Below are positions 31,045 to 42,160 of a stretch of 64,000 bases of DNA, one piece after another. The stretch comes from Tetrapyrgos nigripes (taxonomy: Eukaryota; Basidiomycota; Agaricomycetes; Agaricales; Campanellaceae), in NCBI GenBank assembly GCA_013368315.1, contig JAACJM010000143.1, positions 124,001 to 188,000 on the forward strand, given 5' to 3'. Every line of letters begins with the position of its first letter. Position 1 is the first letter of the stretch. The notes beneath the pieces are model-generated. The model did no database searches and had not been told where the DNA came from. It saw only the letters and a program-made list of their open reading frames with translations. The translations under genes were made by a program, and so were the position numbers.

Positions 31045-31600
31045 AGCAATAGCCCAGCAACTCGTGGTTTCTGCATGACAATGGAACTATAGAGAGGTGC
31101 AGAGAAGGCGGCAAAACCCTCGGAGAGTGATACGAGACACTGGATAGCAGAGAGATAAATGTAGGACTCGGGGATAGGCGGTACATCAGCTTTGTATTTG
31201 GTCAATGCTGTAGATATTCCTTCAGTGTCAAGTGTCGCCAATGATTCGGAAAGACTTACCATTGCAGTTATATCACCGAACCTTGCAAGCCCAACCTAGC
31301 ACTGGATCAAATCATTCATGCCCACGACGCCCGAAACGGTTCCAGACGCTGCATTAGCGGCCATTCCTACCGTATCGCATTCATCCCCATAGCTTGACCC
31401 AGAACCTGAAGGCGTTACAGCCTCATTTGGAACACCAACACCAAACATCTGCGAGCCTACACCGAGCAGAGCAGGCTTCTCGGTAACCAGGCACTTCAAG
31501 GTCGTAATCAAGGTACTGAAGACTTTGGAACTGGAATCTTGGCCGTTATAGGGATCCCAGACATTTCGCGTTAGCTCGGCATCGCTGCAAAGTCTGTGAG
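31045..31600 (-). pseudogene. mon2: Mon2 homologue fragment
   Basis: Minus-strand pieces read LCSDAELTRNVWDPYNGQD, KVFSTLITTLKCLVTEKPALLGVGSQMFGVGV, GMAANAASGTVSGVVGMNDLIQ, then ADVPPIPESYIYLSAIQCLVSLSEGFAAFSAPLYSSIVMQKPRVAG. I recognise this as the middle of fungal Mon2, a large Sec7-related scaffold at the late Golgi and endosome that acts in vesicle traffic. Only a couple of hundred residues of a protein that is normally well over a thousand are present. On the 5' side the similarity gives way to the fold-back repeat family (about 31.7-31.8 kb). On the 3' side ABCC sequence begins within some tens of bases. This is a gene fragment, not the functional locus. Confidence 0.85.
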
Positions 31601-31799
31601 AGGGAGAATATTAGAAACTTGAGCATTAGTCCGACTTCGTTGACTTTACATTAGACATACCTATAAAATGTGATGTTTATCGTTGTATCAGCCTCTTCTT
31701 TCCTCTCCGCCGTCTCTTCTACCGTTTGAAGTACACTGTACATATGCATGAGGGTGGTGCATATCGCCAAACTGTGACTTCCGCACGGCGGAAAATTTG

Positions 31800-33480
31800 T
31801 GCCTCGATTGGTACAGATCGTTGGGAAGGTGAGTCGTTGGTTCTTAGCAACGCCAACCTCTCTCATCAGAACGTCCACAACGATGTGTTGCGGGTCTTGG
31901 CAACGCTAACCTTTCCGAAAATGGTGAACACAGCTTTCGTCTACGGATGCTGAGACGACGAATAGAACACAACCTGGATGTAAATGTCAGTAATGGTGCA
32001 GATAAATGCTCGAGAGGACATACGAAGTCCAAGGCTTGTCCAAAATTGCCAATCCAAGTCCAATCTTGCGGGGAAAGTCTTCGTTGAGAGGAATCTGAAG
32101 GCCATAAAAGGTCAAAAGAGAAGTCAAGGAAAAAACAGGATCACCAACATTGTCAGGAATTTCACGGTAAGCAGATGCCTCAGTCGACGACTCCTGCGCA
32201 GCGGCATACCTCTACATTGGCCAGCGTATATAGTTCGAAAGGTCCACGACAATGAGTCGCTGGTTCTCAGCAAGGCCAACCTCTTTTGGGAGGTCCACGA
32301 CGATGTGTCGCGGGTCTTGGCAATGCTAACCTTTCCGAAAATGGTGAACGCAGCTTTCGTCTACGGATGCTGAGACGACGAATAGAATACAACCTGGATG
32401 TAAATGTCAGTAATGGTACAGATAAATGCTTGAGACGACGTACAAAGTCCAAGGCCTGTCCAAATTTGCCAATCCGAATCCAATCTTGCGGGAAAAGTCT
32501 TCGATTTCGTTCGTTGAGAGGAATCTGAAGGCAATAAAAGGTCAAAAAAGAAATCAAGAGAAAAAATAAGATCACCAACATTATCGGGAATTTCACGTTG
32601 AGCAGGTGCCTTAGTACGACTCCTGCGCAGCGGTAGATGGTTGGGAAGGTCCACGATGATGAGTCGCTGGTTCTAAGCAATGCCAACCTCTTTTGGGAGG
32701 TCCACGACAGCGTGTCGCGGGTCTTGGCAGTGCTGACCTTTCCAAGAATGGTGTTGGCGCCAGTAGAACGCAGGGTAGTATCGTAGACGGAGGATGCCTC
32801 AGTCTAATCTTGCGAAAGTCTTTGGAAAGTCGTAAAGCAGTCCATAAAGCGATAAAAAGGGAAGGAACAGGGCCAGCCAAGCTGGGAATGAGTGGACAAT
32901 GGACCAAGCCAGTGTCCAAGTGCTGGCCTAGCCAGGACTGGAGTCTTGCAATGGCATACCTCTACATCGGCCAGCATAGATAGTTCGGAAGGTCCACGAC
33001 GATGAGTCGCTGGTTCTCAGCAATGCCAACCTCTTTTGGGAGGTCCACGACGATGTGCCGCGGGTCTTGGCAATGCTAACCTTTCCAAGTATGATGTTGG
33101 CGCCAGCAGAACACAGGGTGGTATCGTAGACGGAGGATGTCTTCGGAAAGTTGATAAAAAGGGGAGGAACAGAGCCGGCCAAGCTGGGGAATGAGTTGTT
33201 GGTGCCAGCAGAGTGAAACATGTTGGTTTCGTACAAAGAGAATGCCTAGCTACCTGCAACGACGAATAAAACGCAATCTGGGTGTACATATCAGTGTAAT
33301 GTGTAGAGAAATCCTGCAGACAGCATACATAAGTCCAGGCCTCGCTCAAAATCGCCCAATCTTGCGAGGAAAGTCACCGATTTTGCTTGTAGCGGCGTTG
33401 AGGGAAATCTAGAAACAATGAAGGTCAATAAAGAAGGAAAGTGAAAAAAGTAGGGTCGCCAACATTGTCGGGAATTTCAC
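31800..33480. repeat. Cluster of partial copies of the fold-back repeat family
   Basis: The blocks AGGTCCACGACGATG, GAGTCGCTGGTTCT(C/T)AGCAA, GCCAACCTC, CGGGTCTTGGCAATGCT and CTTGCGGGGAAAGTCTTCG recur four or five times in the same orientation, with copies starting near 31.83, 32.24, 32.64 and 32.98 kb. One copy includes the left arm of the terminal palindrome (to about 32940) and then jumps to another copy. This is a tandem or nested pile-up. Open frames here are repeat by-products. In the reverse orientation one segment has a hydrophobic run (VILFFLLISFLTFYC) and splice-like borders, so the family may derive partly from a gene. Confidence 0.8.
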
Positions 33481-33486
33481 GTTCAG

Positions 33487-34025
33487 CAGATGCTTTAGTA
33501 GGATTCCTGCGCAGCGGTAGATGGTTGGGAAGGTCCACGACGATGAGTCGCTGGTTCTAAGCAATGCCAACCTCTTTTGGGAGGTCCACGACGGCGTGTC
33601 ACGGGTCTTGGCAGTGCTGACCTTTCCAAGAATGGTGTTGGCACCAGTAGAACGCAGGGTAGTATCGTAGACGGAGGATGCCTCAGGCTAATCCTGCGAA
33701 AGTCTTCGGAAAGTCGTAAAGCAGTCCATAAAGCGATAAAAAGGGAAGGAACAGGGCCAGCCAAGCTGGGAATGAGTGGACAATGGACCAAGCCAGTGTC
33801 CAAGTGCTGGCCTAGCCAGGACTTGAGTCTTGCAACGAGGAGATGGAGGTAAGGAGTAGAGAAGACGGAGACTTGACGCGCCCAAGATTTGATGGTCACA
33901 TGCCATCACATCATTGGGCGTCTATTTTCTATTGCTTCTCCTCTTCTTACCATCAAGTCCTGGCTCAGTCCAGCACTTAGTACTGGCTTGGATCCGGTAC
34001 TTGTACTACTACTGACTTGGTCAGT
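33487..34025. repeat. Fold-back repeat copy upstream of the transposase
   Basis: This copy reaches the common 3' limit, ending CTACTGACTTGGTCAGT at 34025. The last part, 33788-33991, is an imperfect palindrome with arms of about 90-100 bp (left arm starts CCAAGCCAGTG, right arm ends TACTGGCTTGG). The transposase ATG follows at 34112 on the same strand. Confidence 0.85.
33788..33991. repeat. Terminal fold-back palindrome (copy in 33.5-34.0 kb repeat)
   Basis: The left arm blocks CCAAGCCAGTG, AAGTGCTGG, GCCAGGACTTGA, GGTAAGGAG and GACGCGCCCAA are matched in reverse order by TTGGGCGTC, TTCTTACC, TCAAGTCCTGGC, CCAGCACTT and TACTGGCTTGG. The centre is near ATGGTCACATGCCATCA at about 33900. Confidence 0.85.
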
Positions 34026-34111
34026 CATTACCCTCCACGTTTTCTACGCGTCAAGAGTATTATTCGCGCCCCAGCCGATCACCTTCTCTGAACCACTCAT
34101 TCCTCTTCTAT

Positions 34112-37100
34112 ATGTCTGGCTCACGGACTGCGCAACTTCTGCTTTGGGAAAAGGAAGTGGAATATTACTGCAGCTTGGGCACCCCCTGCAGTCAGCTTAC
34201 TTTTCTCAACACCCCGGCGTTCCCCTTTGCTTACGATGAAGACGAAGAAGAGCTAGTAACCCCTAACTGTGGACGGCTCGCGCTTCTTCCCGCTAATCAT
34301 AGCCGGGGTGAGCCTGCAAGACCCGCCAATCGATCTTTCTTGCTGGTGGAAACTGCTCTATTCGAGATCATCTCTGATCTGAAAGCCTTATGTCGTGATG
34401 CAGAGTATTTGGACGACGAAGAAACTCTCCTTAGAGACAGGTTGGAGACTTCCATCTCCAGTGAGCTCGTACGCATGGACCAACAGAAACGTTTGCAATG
34501 GGACCAGGAAATTGTAGACAGTGCTAGGCACAATGGGATACCCATGGTCTTCACAGGCGCGTCATCTTCTTTCCGTTCATGCATTCTCACTAAATGTTTG
34601 AATAGATCGTTTTTTTCATTCTCGAGCTCCTAGTCATCTGGCAGTGAGGGCTGCTACGTTGAGCGTGCTCATACAACAAAGCCTTTTCGGAAGCACGCGC
34701 CGCGCGGCTGGTGTCCAAATTCAATCCCTCAAAGATAGTTTATCCGCAGCTGGCGTCAGCGAGTCGGTGATCAGAGACATTCCCGATGATCCCAGGACCA
34801 TCCAAAAATGGTACAACATTAATCCAGTTTTGACGATATATTTGAGCTGTCCGAAATGCTTCAACCTGCATGACTTGGACGTGGAAATCCGCTGCTGTTC
34901 CCAATGTGCTGCAGAGCTATGGAAGACGTCGAGAGTTGGTGAAAAATCGCTGGATGTTCCCATTAGGAAATACGAGCATCAAAAAATGGAAGATTGGCTG
35001 GGAAGACTGCTCAGTCGGAAAGGCATCGAGGATATCATTGATGGGTACCGCCCAAATTATCAGCAGATGCCATGGAGCAATCCAGACTATGTAGTGGATG
35101 ATATTATGCAATCTATTTGGGTTCACGAGCTCGAAGGCAGTGACGGTCACAGATTTTTCGAAGCTCCTGAGACCGAGGGTCGTTACGTCTTTGCCTTTGC
35201 ATCCGATGGATTTGATCCTTTTCATATGAAGGAAGCTCATCAGTCTGCTCATTCTACTGGCCTTTGGATGGTTCTCTTGAACTTTCCTCCCCACCTACGA
35301 TACCTTCCAGAGAATATGTATTTGATAGGTATTTTACCTGGTCCTAGAACACCGTCTGTTGTTCGTGGGCAGTTCAGCCCGACGCTCAAATTGGTGGTTG
35401 ACGACTTAGAGAAATTTCACCTGGGTGTCAAATTCTCCAAAACCTACAAATATCCTCGAGGGTGGGCTGTACAGACAGCCTGCATCATCATTCTTGCAGA
35501 TGCTTTAGCCTTGCGAGAAATCGGTGGTTTTCCCTCAGCCACGTCTCAGTTCCCATGCACCATCTGCTATTTGCCTCTACAAAACCTTCGCGATCTCAGC
35601 AGAGTATCCTGGGATCGCAGAACGCTAATTATGCATATTCAACATGGTTCCGAGTGGAAAGATGCCGGTAGTCCTGCCCTTCAGGACGCGGCATTCAGAA
35701 AGAACCGTGTTAGATGGTCAGAGTTCAATAGGCTACCCTATTTCAACATTGTTCTGTCCTCTCAAGCAGAGTATTACCATTTATTTTTCCTCAATGCCCT
35801 TCAGGTCCACTGTCGAGAGACTTGGGGAATAGATCTCGACGAGGAAGGAGGAGACGGCAGTCGAGAGGGCGCCATGGATATTGATGACTCGGACTCACAG
35901 GAACTCGATGTCTCCGAATCGGAACCTGAGTCCGAAGAAACAGAAACAGAACGTGATCGTAGGCCTACTGACGCCAACAGACAATACAAGACACGCGCTA
36001 AAAATGCACTCATGGAGGATGTCATAGCTCACCTTTTTGCTGCTTGCAACACCACCTTTCCTTTCGTCACCCGTACCGCTCGACAGTATCTCCATGATTG
36101 GCATCATACTCCTCCTGACACCAAGCTTCCCGCTCCATCAGTAGGGCTGCGTTTACCTGGGGCATTGCAGACCAGTAGAAAAAGGTTGAAGATGATCCCT
36201 CTGGACCCCCGGCCCGACCTGAACATTCACGATAAATACCAGTACCTAAAGTTCATTACACGAAGTTACCAATTTGTGCATATGCCTGGAGTTCTAACCC
36301 AGAAAAAGGTCGAGGCTGCAGGCAATCTTCTTCCTTTACGTTTGCTACTCAAAGACTGTGGAGTCACTGATGTGGATGTTGCTAAACCGCGTAAAGCTGA
36401 CTACGTCTCTGTGCTGTTAATTTGGGTGAGTTTGTTCCATTCTACTGGCCATTCTGCTTCTGAAGCTCTACTACTACAGGTCGAGTCTAACTTCCCACCG
36501 ATCCCTCCGGAATTTGCAAGACCATCTGTGCGTGGAAATGCAGTCTTGGGCTCCGATGTCATGGACGAGGTCTATAGTGACATGAAGAGAACACTTCTGC
36601 GATCATGGATTAGTCCTGCACCTGAAGACTGGGGAACTCCCCGTCGTGGTAAGCTCTCTGCAGACGAGTGGCGAGTCATTGGCATTGTCCATCTCCCTGT
36701 CACTCTGATTCATCTGTGGGGAGTGAGAACTACTGAAAGAAAGGTGCTGATGTTGGAGAATTTCATGTATCTCATAACGGCTATTCGCCTTGCTGGGCTG
36801 CGGTCATTCAAGTTTGAACAGATAGAGCAATACCAAACCAACATCACACAGTATCTGATCACTTTGCAGAGCCTCTACGGCTCAGAAATTGTCAGTCCAC
36901 TGAAACCGCACCACCATATCATGATGCATCAGGGTGAGGCAATGTATTGGTTTGGTCCTTCTCATGCACGTAACACCAGCTGGGTAGAACGATTCATCTT
37001 CACTCTCCAAGAGCAGAATGTAAATAATAAGTTTGGTAAGCACTGCCTTCATTCTACAATGTGATGCTCTAGTGACATGGTGAGGCAGGTCAACTGGAAG

Positions 37101-37881
37101 GCACCATGATACGGTCTTGTTCCAGGAGAGGCAATCTACACGCACTTTTGAAAGAAGACCCTGCACTGCCACACATTTTACCGCGAACTCTTGGTGCTCT
37201 CGATAAATTGTATAGGGAAGACGCCAGAGGCACTCGTACAGCTAATTTGATAGACCCTCACAACACAAGGGCATCAGAGAATGCATGTCCTGTTCGTTTA
37301 TCAGACAATGAGCTACAGGCTATAGCTCTTGAGCTTGATAGTATTTACGGAGTCGACCTGTACTATCACAACTGGCATTTACTTTCTAGAGATGCTGGCA
37401 GAGTCAAGAATGTCTCCTTAAGAGGAGTTCGCTTCTCTACACACGCTGCCCATCCAGGAAATAGTCACGTATTGGTCAGTGGAGGAAAACCTTGCCAGAT
37501 AGAAGATATATTTGTCTACACACATCTCAAGCCTGATCGAACCCCCAATGAACACATATTTGTCAAACTGCTACCTTTCCTGCACATGGCAAATGACAAA
37601 GCTGCAATCTACGGACCCGTTGCAACGGTGTACAGACAACATGGCTATGGTCTGGTGGGAGGCCTTTCCAGGGTTCCCAATAGTGCTGTCATTTTCAAAA
37701 GCGAAGAAATACGCTGTCACTGGGCAAAAGTGACCCTAGATGCAGATGTCCATGTTGTAATACCCTTAAGTGAGGTAAGTTTATTGTTTTAATTACCTGA
37801 CCTTTACTGTACTTACAGGAATTGTACTCTCTAGCTGGAGCCGTGAACCTTTGTTGGGGGCTATACACAAGCTATACATGA
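34112..37881 (+). CDS. Tnp2-type transposase (CACTA/Plavaka-like DNA transposon)
   Basis: The main exon frame (from about 34606 to 37035) reads a zinc-ribbon-like patch (CPKCFNLHDLDVEIRCCSQC), VDDIMQSIWVHELEG, then the transposase core FAFASDGFDPFHMKEAH, LNFPPHLRYLPENMYLIGILPG and FPCTICYLP, typical of the Tnp2 family. An acidic insert (DIDDSDSQELDVSESEPESE) interrupts the core. A phase-1 intron fits at 37036-37089 (NNKFG then QLEGTMIRSC), and another at 37775-37818, giving a stop at 37879-37881. An upstream exon from ATG 34112 (MSGSRTAQLLLWEKEVEYY) probably belongs to it, but its junction near 34550-34606 is uncertain. No frameshift or premature stop is seen in the main body, so it may be functional. 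It lies between copies of the fold-back repeat, but I could not find matching inverted termini. Confidence 0.85.
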
Positions 37882-38279
37882 CTTGGTACCGCTGTACTAA
37901 TGTTGTTTTCGTGTCAGGTATTGGTTAGTGAGGATACTGTAATATCTCATCGATCTCTGTATCATCTCTGCCGAGGCCTGAGGGAGGCCTGAGGCGAGAG
38001 GTTGTAACTAAATATTTCTTTCTCTTGATTAATTCCCACTTTTCAAACAACTACGGAATATTTGAATTGTTTTTGTAAATGGCAGGAACTTCAATTTTGT
38101 ATTTGAAATACAAAAATTTGTACTCGTAAGTAGTAACATAGAAGGACTCGTTTTATAAGACCCTCATGAGTGAAGCAAATAAAAATGATGTGAGTTCCGC
38201 GTGTTGCTGTGGTAGATTTGTGGATGATACGGCTGCCAGAATTTGACCCAGGCGAATAGAGATCTGGCGCTGTACATGT

Positions 38280-38850
38280 GGAGTCGAACGATGCCATCAG
38301 GTACTGTCACAGGAGTCCAATCTTGCGAGGAAAATCCTCGATTTTGCTCGTATGTAGATACGTTGGGAGGAATCTGAAGGCAATAGAAGGTCAAAAAAGA
38401 AATCAAGAGAAAAAATAGGATCACTAGCATTGTCGGAAATTTACGGTAATTATAAGCAGGCATCCCGGTTGACTCCTCCTGCACAGCGGTAGATGGTTCG
38501 GAAGGTCCACGACGATGAGTCGCTGGTTCTTAGCAATGCCAACCTCTGCGAGGAGGTCCACGACGATGTTTCGCAGGCCTTGGCAATATTAATGCTTACC
38601 TTTAATGATGTTGGCGCCAGTACTCTAGCTAGTAGAGCGCAGGATGGTATCATAGACGGAAGATGCACGAGTCCAATATTAATCTTGCAAAAGTCTTCGG
38701 GAAGTCGTAAAGCAGTCCATAAAGCGATAAAAAGGGAAGAAACAGGGCCAGCCAAGCTGGGGAATGAGTGGACAATGGACTAAAACAAGGTCCAAGTGCC
38801 GGCCCAGCCAGGTCTTGAGTCTTGCAGCGAGGAGGTACCGTGGAGGTAAA
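38280..38850. repeat. Fold-back repeat copy downstream of the transposase, truncated
   Basis: The same block order and orientation as the 33.5 kb copy is seen (GGTCCACGACGATGAG, GTTGGCGCCAGTA, GTCGTAAAGCAGTCCATAAAG, GGGCCAGCCAAGCTGG). It stops inside the left arm of the terminal palindrome, after AGGTCTTGAGTCTTGCAGCGAGG (about 38838). The transposase is thus flanked by direct, not inverted, copies. Confidence 0.8.
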
Positions 38851-38879
38851 AGGAATCTTACCGAGTCTCTTATCCTTTG

Positions 38880-39430
38880 AATACGCCAGCAGAATGCAAC
38901 TTTCTGGATGATTTACTGATCTTCCTGTCCGAAAAGATGCCACAGTACTCGTCCACCTCTCTGTGCGAAGCCAGTTCATGCTGGACTTCTCTACTCGCCA
39001 CATGCGCAGCACCTGCGACATATCGTCGCAGATATTTCAACCGATTTACGAGCTAAGCTGCTCAAAGACAGAGGATCGGACTGCATACTAAGCCAGTACT
39101 GGTGCCCTCCGCTTCAAATATCCCTGCATATCCAGAATGAAACTACATTGATACCTACAATTCCACAGGCTGCCGTTTTTCTTTCCCGAGCCAATTCTGC
39201 CTCGGCAGCTACACCCGTGCAAGGCTCAGCGTTCATGAGTATATCCCACTCTCGGTGAAGCCCGACGCACTGATACTGGCTAGCAGATCTTTTGAAGAAT
39301 GCTGCGGACGTTGTGAGGAGCGAGAAGAAACGAGGGAGGTTCTTGGTCCGACTTCGGTGATTCCATATACGTCCCTTGAAGATTCGCAAAAAGCAAGCGA
39401 TTAACGGAGGAAGTGAAGGAGTGGTATGGT
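38880..39430 (-). pseudogene. Small coding relic of unknown function
   Basis: A minus-strand frame reads KNLPRFFSLLTTSAAFFKRS, REWDILMNAEPCTGVAAEAE and LARERKTAACGI before a GTAGGT donor-like site. Coding-like text resumes after an AG near 39020 (FRTGRSVNHPES). Part of the second segment (around 38930-38990) is also found in the opposite orientation near 42170-42240. The family is not recognised. It is probably a remnant carried with repeats. Confidence 0.35.
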
Positions 39431-39932
39431 GCGGCTTTTCAGGAGGAAAACAAGATTTGATGAGTTGAGGAGGAGGAATGCCGTGGACTTCGCCTGAGGA
39501 CAGAAAAGACGAGAGAGAGTATAGCTTCGTTTACACGGTTGACTACAACAGGAGTGTGTAATTTAGAAAGAGAAGATACTACTTAGCTTTTATAGCACTC
39601 GAGTAATCCAAAAGTATAACAAAGATGGATGCATGAGGCAAAATCATGAAGTCATAAGTGAAAGTAAACAAAGAACCGAGACCACGACATGCTATTACAG
39701 AGTAATATAAATCTCACAAAGGAGTCGGATGAAAGAGAAGCTAATGAATATCAAGGCAAAGGTAAATCTATAGAAATACGATCGAGACAAGAACGGAATG
39801 TGAATTGATGCAAAACTATGCTGCAAAACTTAGGAAATTCTACAACTTCTGATATGCATACTCACATCTATTGCATAGAAAAAGAACGCTTGTTGTACAT
39901 AAAGGCTCTTACTAAATTTTGCGTGAATTCCT
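39431..39932. other. AT-rich intergenic stretch
   Basis: Nothing with coding or repeat character was seen. It is the 3' flank of the F-box gene at 39933-41771. Confidence 0.35.
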
Positions 39933-41771
39933 TCAACTAATCCTCAACATGCCCGACAGTAAGAGAGTGAAGTTACCATTCATCTGGGTAGGACAAGATG
40001 AGGACAATGGAAATATACATGTGTAGCTGTACTCACTTTTAAAATCGTCGTCGCCAACTTCAGCAGCATGAAGCTGGCTAATGGGGTTTCGGAATGGGTA
40101 TCGAATGTTGATGTTTACGCCATCAAGTACCAAGGCCCAGTAAATATGCTCCGCCTTGGGTGTTAGCCATACCTGCTTGGGATCGTAGCACATATTGTAT
40201 AGCAAGTTGAAGCGATTCCAGTTGGGTAAATGAGCTGCCTTCTCGCGAAACTGGATGGCCTCGGCGAACTGCTGGTGGGCATGCTTTCGGGAAGGATATC
40301 CGTCTTCAACAACCTCTCCACAAAGATCTCCCCTCAGAGTGAGGGTATGTAGCCGAGGAAGGCCGCCCCGAAGGAGTCCCAAGAAAGATGACTCCATCCA
40401 GAGATCACGACATCCTTCAGATTCGAATTCGAATTCGTCATAGAGCTCTCCTTGTGTTTCCACATCCTTGAGAGCAAGTACTTCAAGGGCCTCGCATTCT
40501 GAGAGAAAGGCACAAAGCTCATCGAGAACGATGCCTATGCACCGGTAGAGCAAGAGGCGAGTGAGTTGAAAGCGAGACCCCAAGTACACCTGCTCTTTTT
40601 CCCGCAATCGTATTAGTGAACCTGCTGGTCTGACGACACCGTCAAGCCCAAGGTCCGTTAATGAGGGGAGGAGCAAGTGATCAAACAGAACTCCACCATC
40701 GCAGTAATAATGCACAGGGATATCCCATCGAAGAATAGACAGCTGCTGAAGACAATGTGCAGGAGGGAGATTGTCCTCCATAGTGTCTATCGCAGACCCA
40801 GGGTAGGGGATAGTTGCTCTGAAGGTCTCGAGTGCTACACATTCCAGTAGTATAGCACGAAGCTGGACGGCCGTAGTGACCTCGTTGATAGTGAGATGCT
40901 TCAATGTTTTCCAAGGCGGAAAACCGAGGAACTCTTCATGATTAATGATGGAAAACCATGGGGTTGACTTGTTCTGGAGAGTAAGTGACTGAAGAGCAGG
41001 GGAGTTGGTGAAGAGAATGGGCAAGCTGACGGGCATGTATGGATATTGGCCACAGGGCAAGTAGGGATACAGCGAGGTGGACAAGGAGGGCTTGCTGTGA
41101 AAATAAAATTGTTGTTCACGTCGGAATATTTTTCGAAATAGGTAAAAGTGATCGTCCCCTGAGCGAGCGCCCCCCCAACGCATTTCAGTGCGGAATGATA
41201 TTTCCTGCAGGATGGGGAAGTACGACGCTGGCTTCAAGTGGGAGAAGCCTCTGTAGGCAACACAGAGAGGAACTCTGAGAGCGAGGCTTTTAAAACGAGA
41301 TTTGAAATCTAGTGATTTAGCCTGCTCCTCCTGTGGTGCCGTGTATCCTTCTGAAAAGAGAAGGAGAAACTCGATGAACTCTGCAGCACGGTCGATAATC
41401 GTATCATACAGGTCCTTCCTGTCATAAAAATTCTCCATCTCCAACCCAAGAGCCTCGACAGTGCTCTTGACATCATCCGCATACAACCCACCGTCCCCCT
41501 CAATGAGAAGGTCAATGGGGAGGCAACCGCTTCTTGATAGTATGGTCCATGCCACCGAGTGATAGTTATTGCGCTCCTGTAAGGAGCACGCCTTAATAGG
41601 GACGCGTATATTTGTCCATAAGGAAGGGGTCGTGACAGCAACTAAACGCCAGTCGCGACACATGTTGGACAGTTGGATGACGGGTACAAGGTCGGACGGT
41701 GTACGACGTGGCATATAGTCCATTACTATGCCAATAACATCTGGGGGTAAAGGTCCCTGAGGATCCTTCAT
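39933..41771 (-). CDS. F-box protein with C-terminal leucine-rich-type repeats
   Basis: An uninterrupted frame of 612 residues starts at ATG 41771. The N-terminal F-box reads PLPPDVIGIVMDYMPRR...LVPVIQLSNMCRDWRLVAVTTPSLWTNI, the form common in Agaricomycete F-box families. The following 500 residues contain spaced LxxLxL segments (LQSLTLQNKS, LKHLTINEV, LTDLGLDG, LEVLALKDVE, LHTLTLRGD) typical of leucine-rich repeats. Such proteins present substrates to SCF ubiquitin ligases. Near the 3' end a GTGAGT...CCCAG intron (about 57 bp) is possible and would shorten the tail to FKNEW, replacing the hydrophobic end read through here. The frame otherwise looks intact. Confidence 0.85.
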   Translation of the reverse strand: MKDPQGPLPPDVIGIVMDYMPRRTPSDLVPVIQLSNMCRDWRLVAVTTPSLWTNIRVPIKACSLQERNNYHSVAWTILSRSGCLPIDLLIEGDGGLYADDVKSTVEALGLEMENFYDRKDLYDTIIDRAAEFIEFLLLFSEGYTAPQEEQAKSLDFKSRFKSLALRVPLCVAYRGFSHLKPASYFPILQEISFRTEMRWGGARSGDDHFYLFRKIFRREQQFYFHSKPSLSTSLYPYLPCGQYPYMPVSLPILFTNSPALQSLTLQNKSTPWFSIINHEEFLGFPPWKTLKHLTINEVTTAVQLRAILLECVALETFRATIPYPGSAIDTMEDNLPPAHCLQQLSILRWDIPVHYYCDGGVLFDHLLLPSLTDLGLDGVVRPAGSLIRLREKEQVYLGSRFQLTRLLLYRCIGIVLDELCAFLSECEALEVLALKDVETQGELYDEFEFESEGCRDLWMESSFLGLLRGGLPRLHTLTLRGDLCGEVVEDGYPSRKHAHQQFAEAIQFREKAAHLPNWNRFNLLYNMCYDPKQVWLTPKAEHIYWALVLDGVNINIRYPFRNPISQLHAAEVGDDDFKSEYSYTCIFPLSSSCPTQMNGNFTLLLSGMLRIS

Positions 41772-42160
41772 AGCCGGTATGGGGAGAGAGATGAAGACAG
41801 TTGATATCGATAAAAACAGATTTTAATTTGCTGATATATATCCATCGCCAACGGCCGTCTAGATCTAAATCGTACACATGTTGGTCATCTGGTATATGCC
41901 AGCTTTGTAACACGTCCGCGTGCTAGCCATGCGTACAAAGGAAGGTGGCTAGGGAGGAAAATGGAGGGAGTGTACATTAACCAAGCGAGGACTAGTACCG
42001 GCACTGACGGTACTTGAAGGTGAGGGTACTGGAGAAAAGGATTAAGCCAACTGGACTGAGAACGATGCTATAAACGGCGTACGAAGAAAAGTAGCAACTA
42101 TTGGTTTGACTACTTGGGTTGGAACAGATTAATAGAAAGGTCCGCGACGATGTATGAGCT
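41772..42160. other. Intergenic stretch upstream of the F-box gene
   Basis: No supported gene is seen. It contains the 5' flank of the minus-strand F-box gene and leads into the next repeat copy. Confidence 0.3.

Noticed and set aside
36882..37172. Minus-strand frames inside the transposase gene
   Set aside because: They are antisense shadows of the Tnp2 exons with no independent support.
38280..38850. Repeat copies at 33.5 and 38.3 kb as terminal inverted repeats of the Tnp2 element
   Set aside because: The two copies are in the same orientation, and the right one is truncated, so they cannot be its inverted termini.
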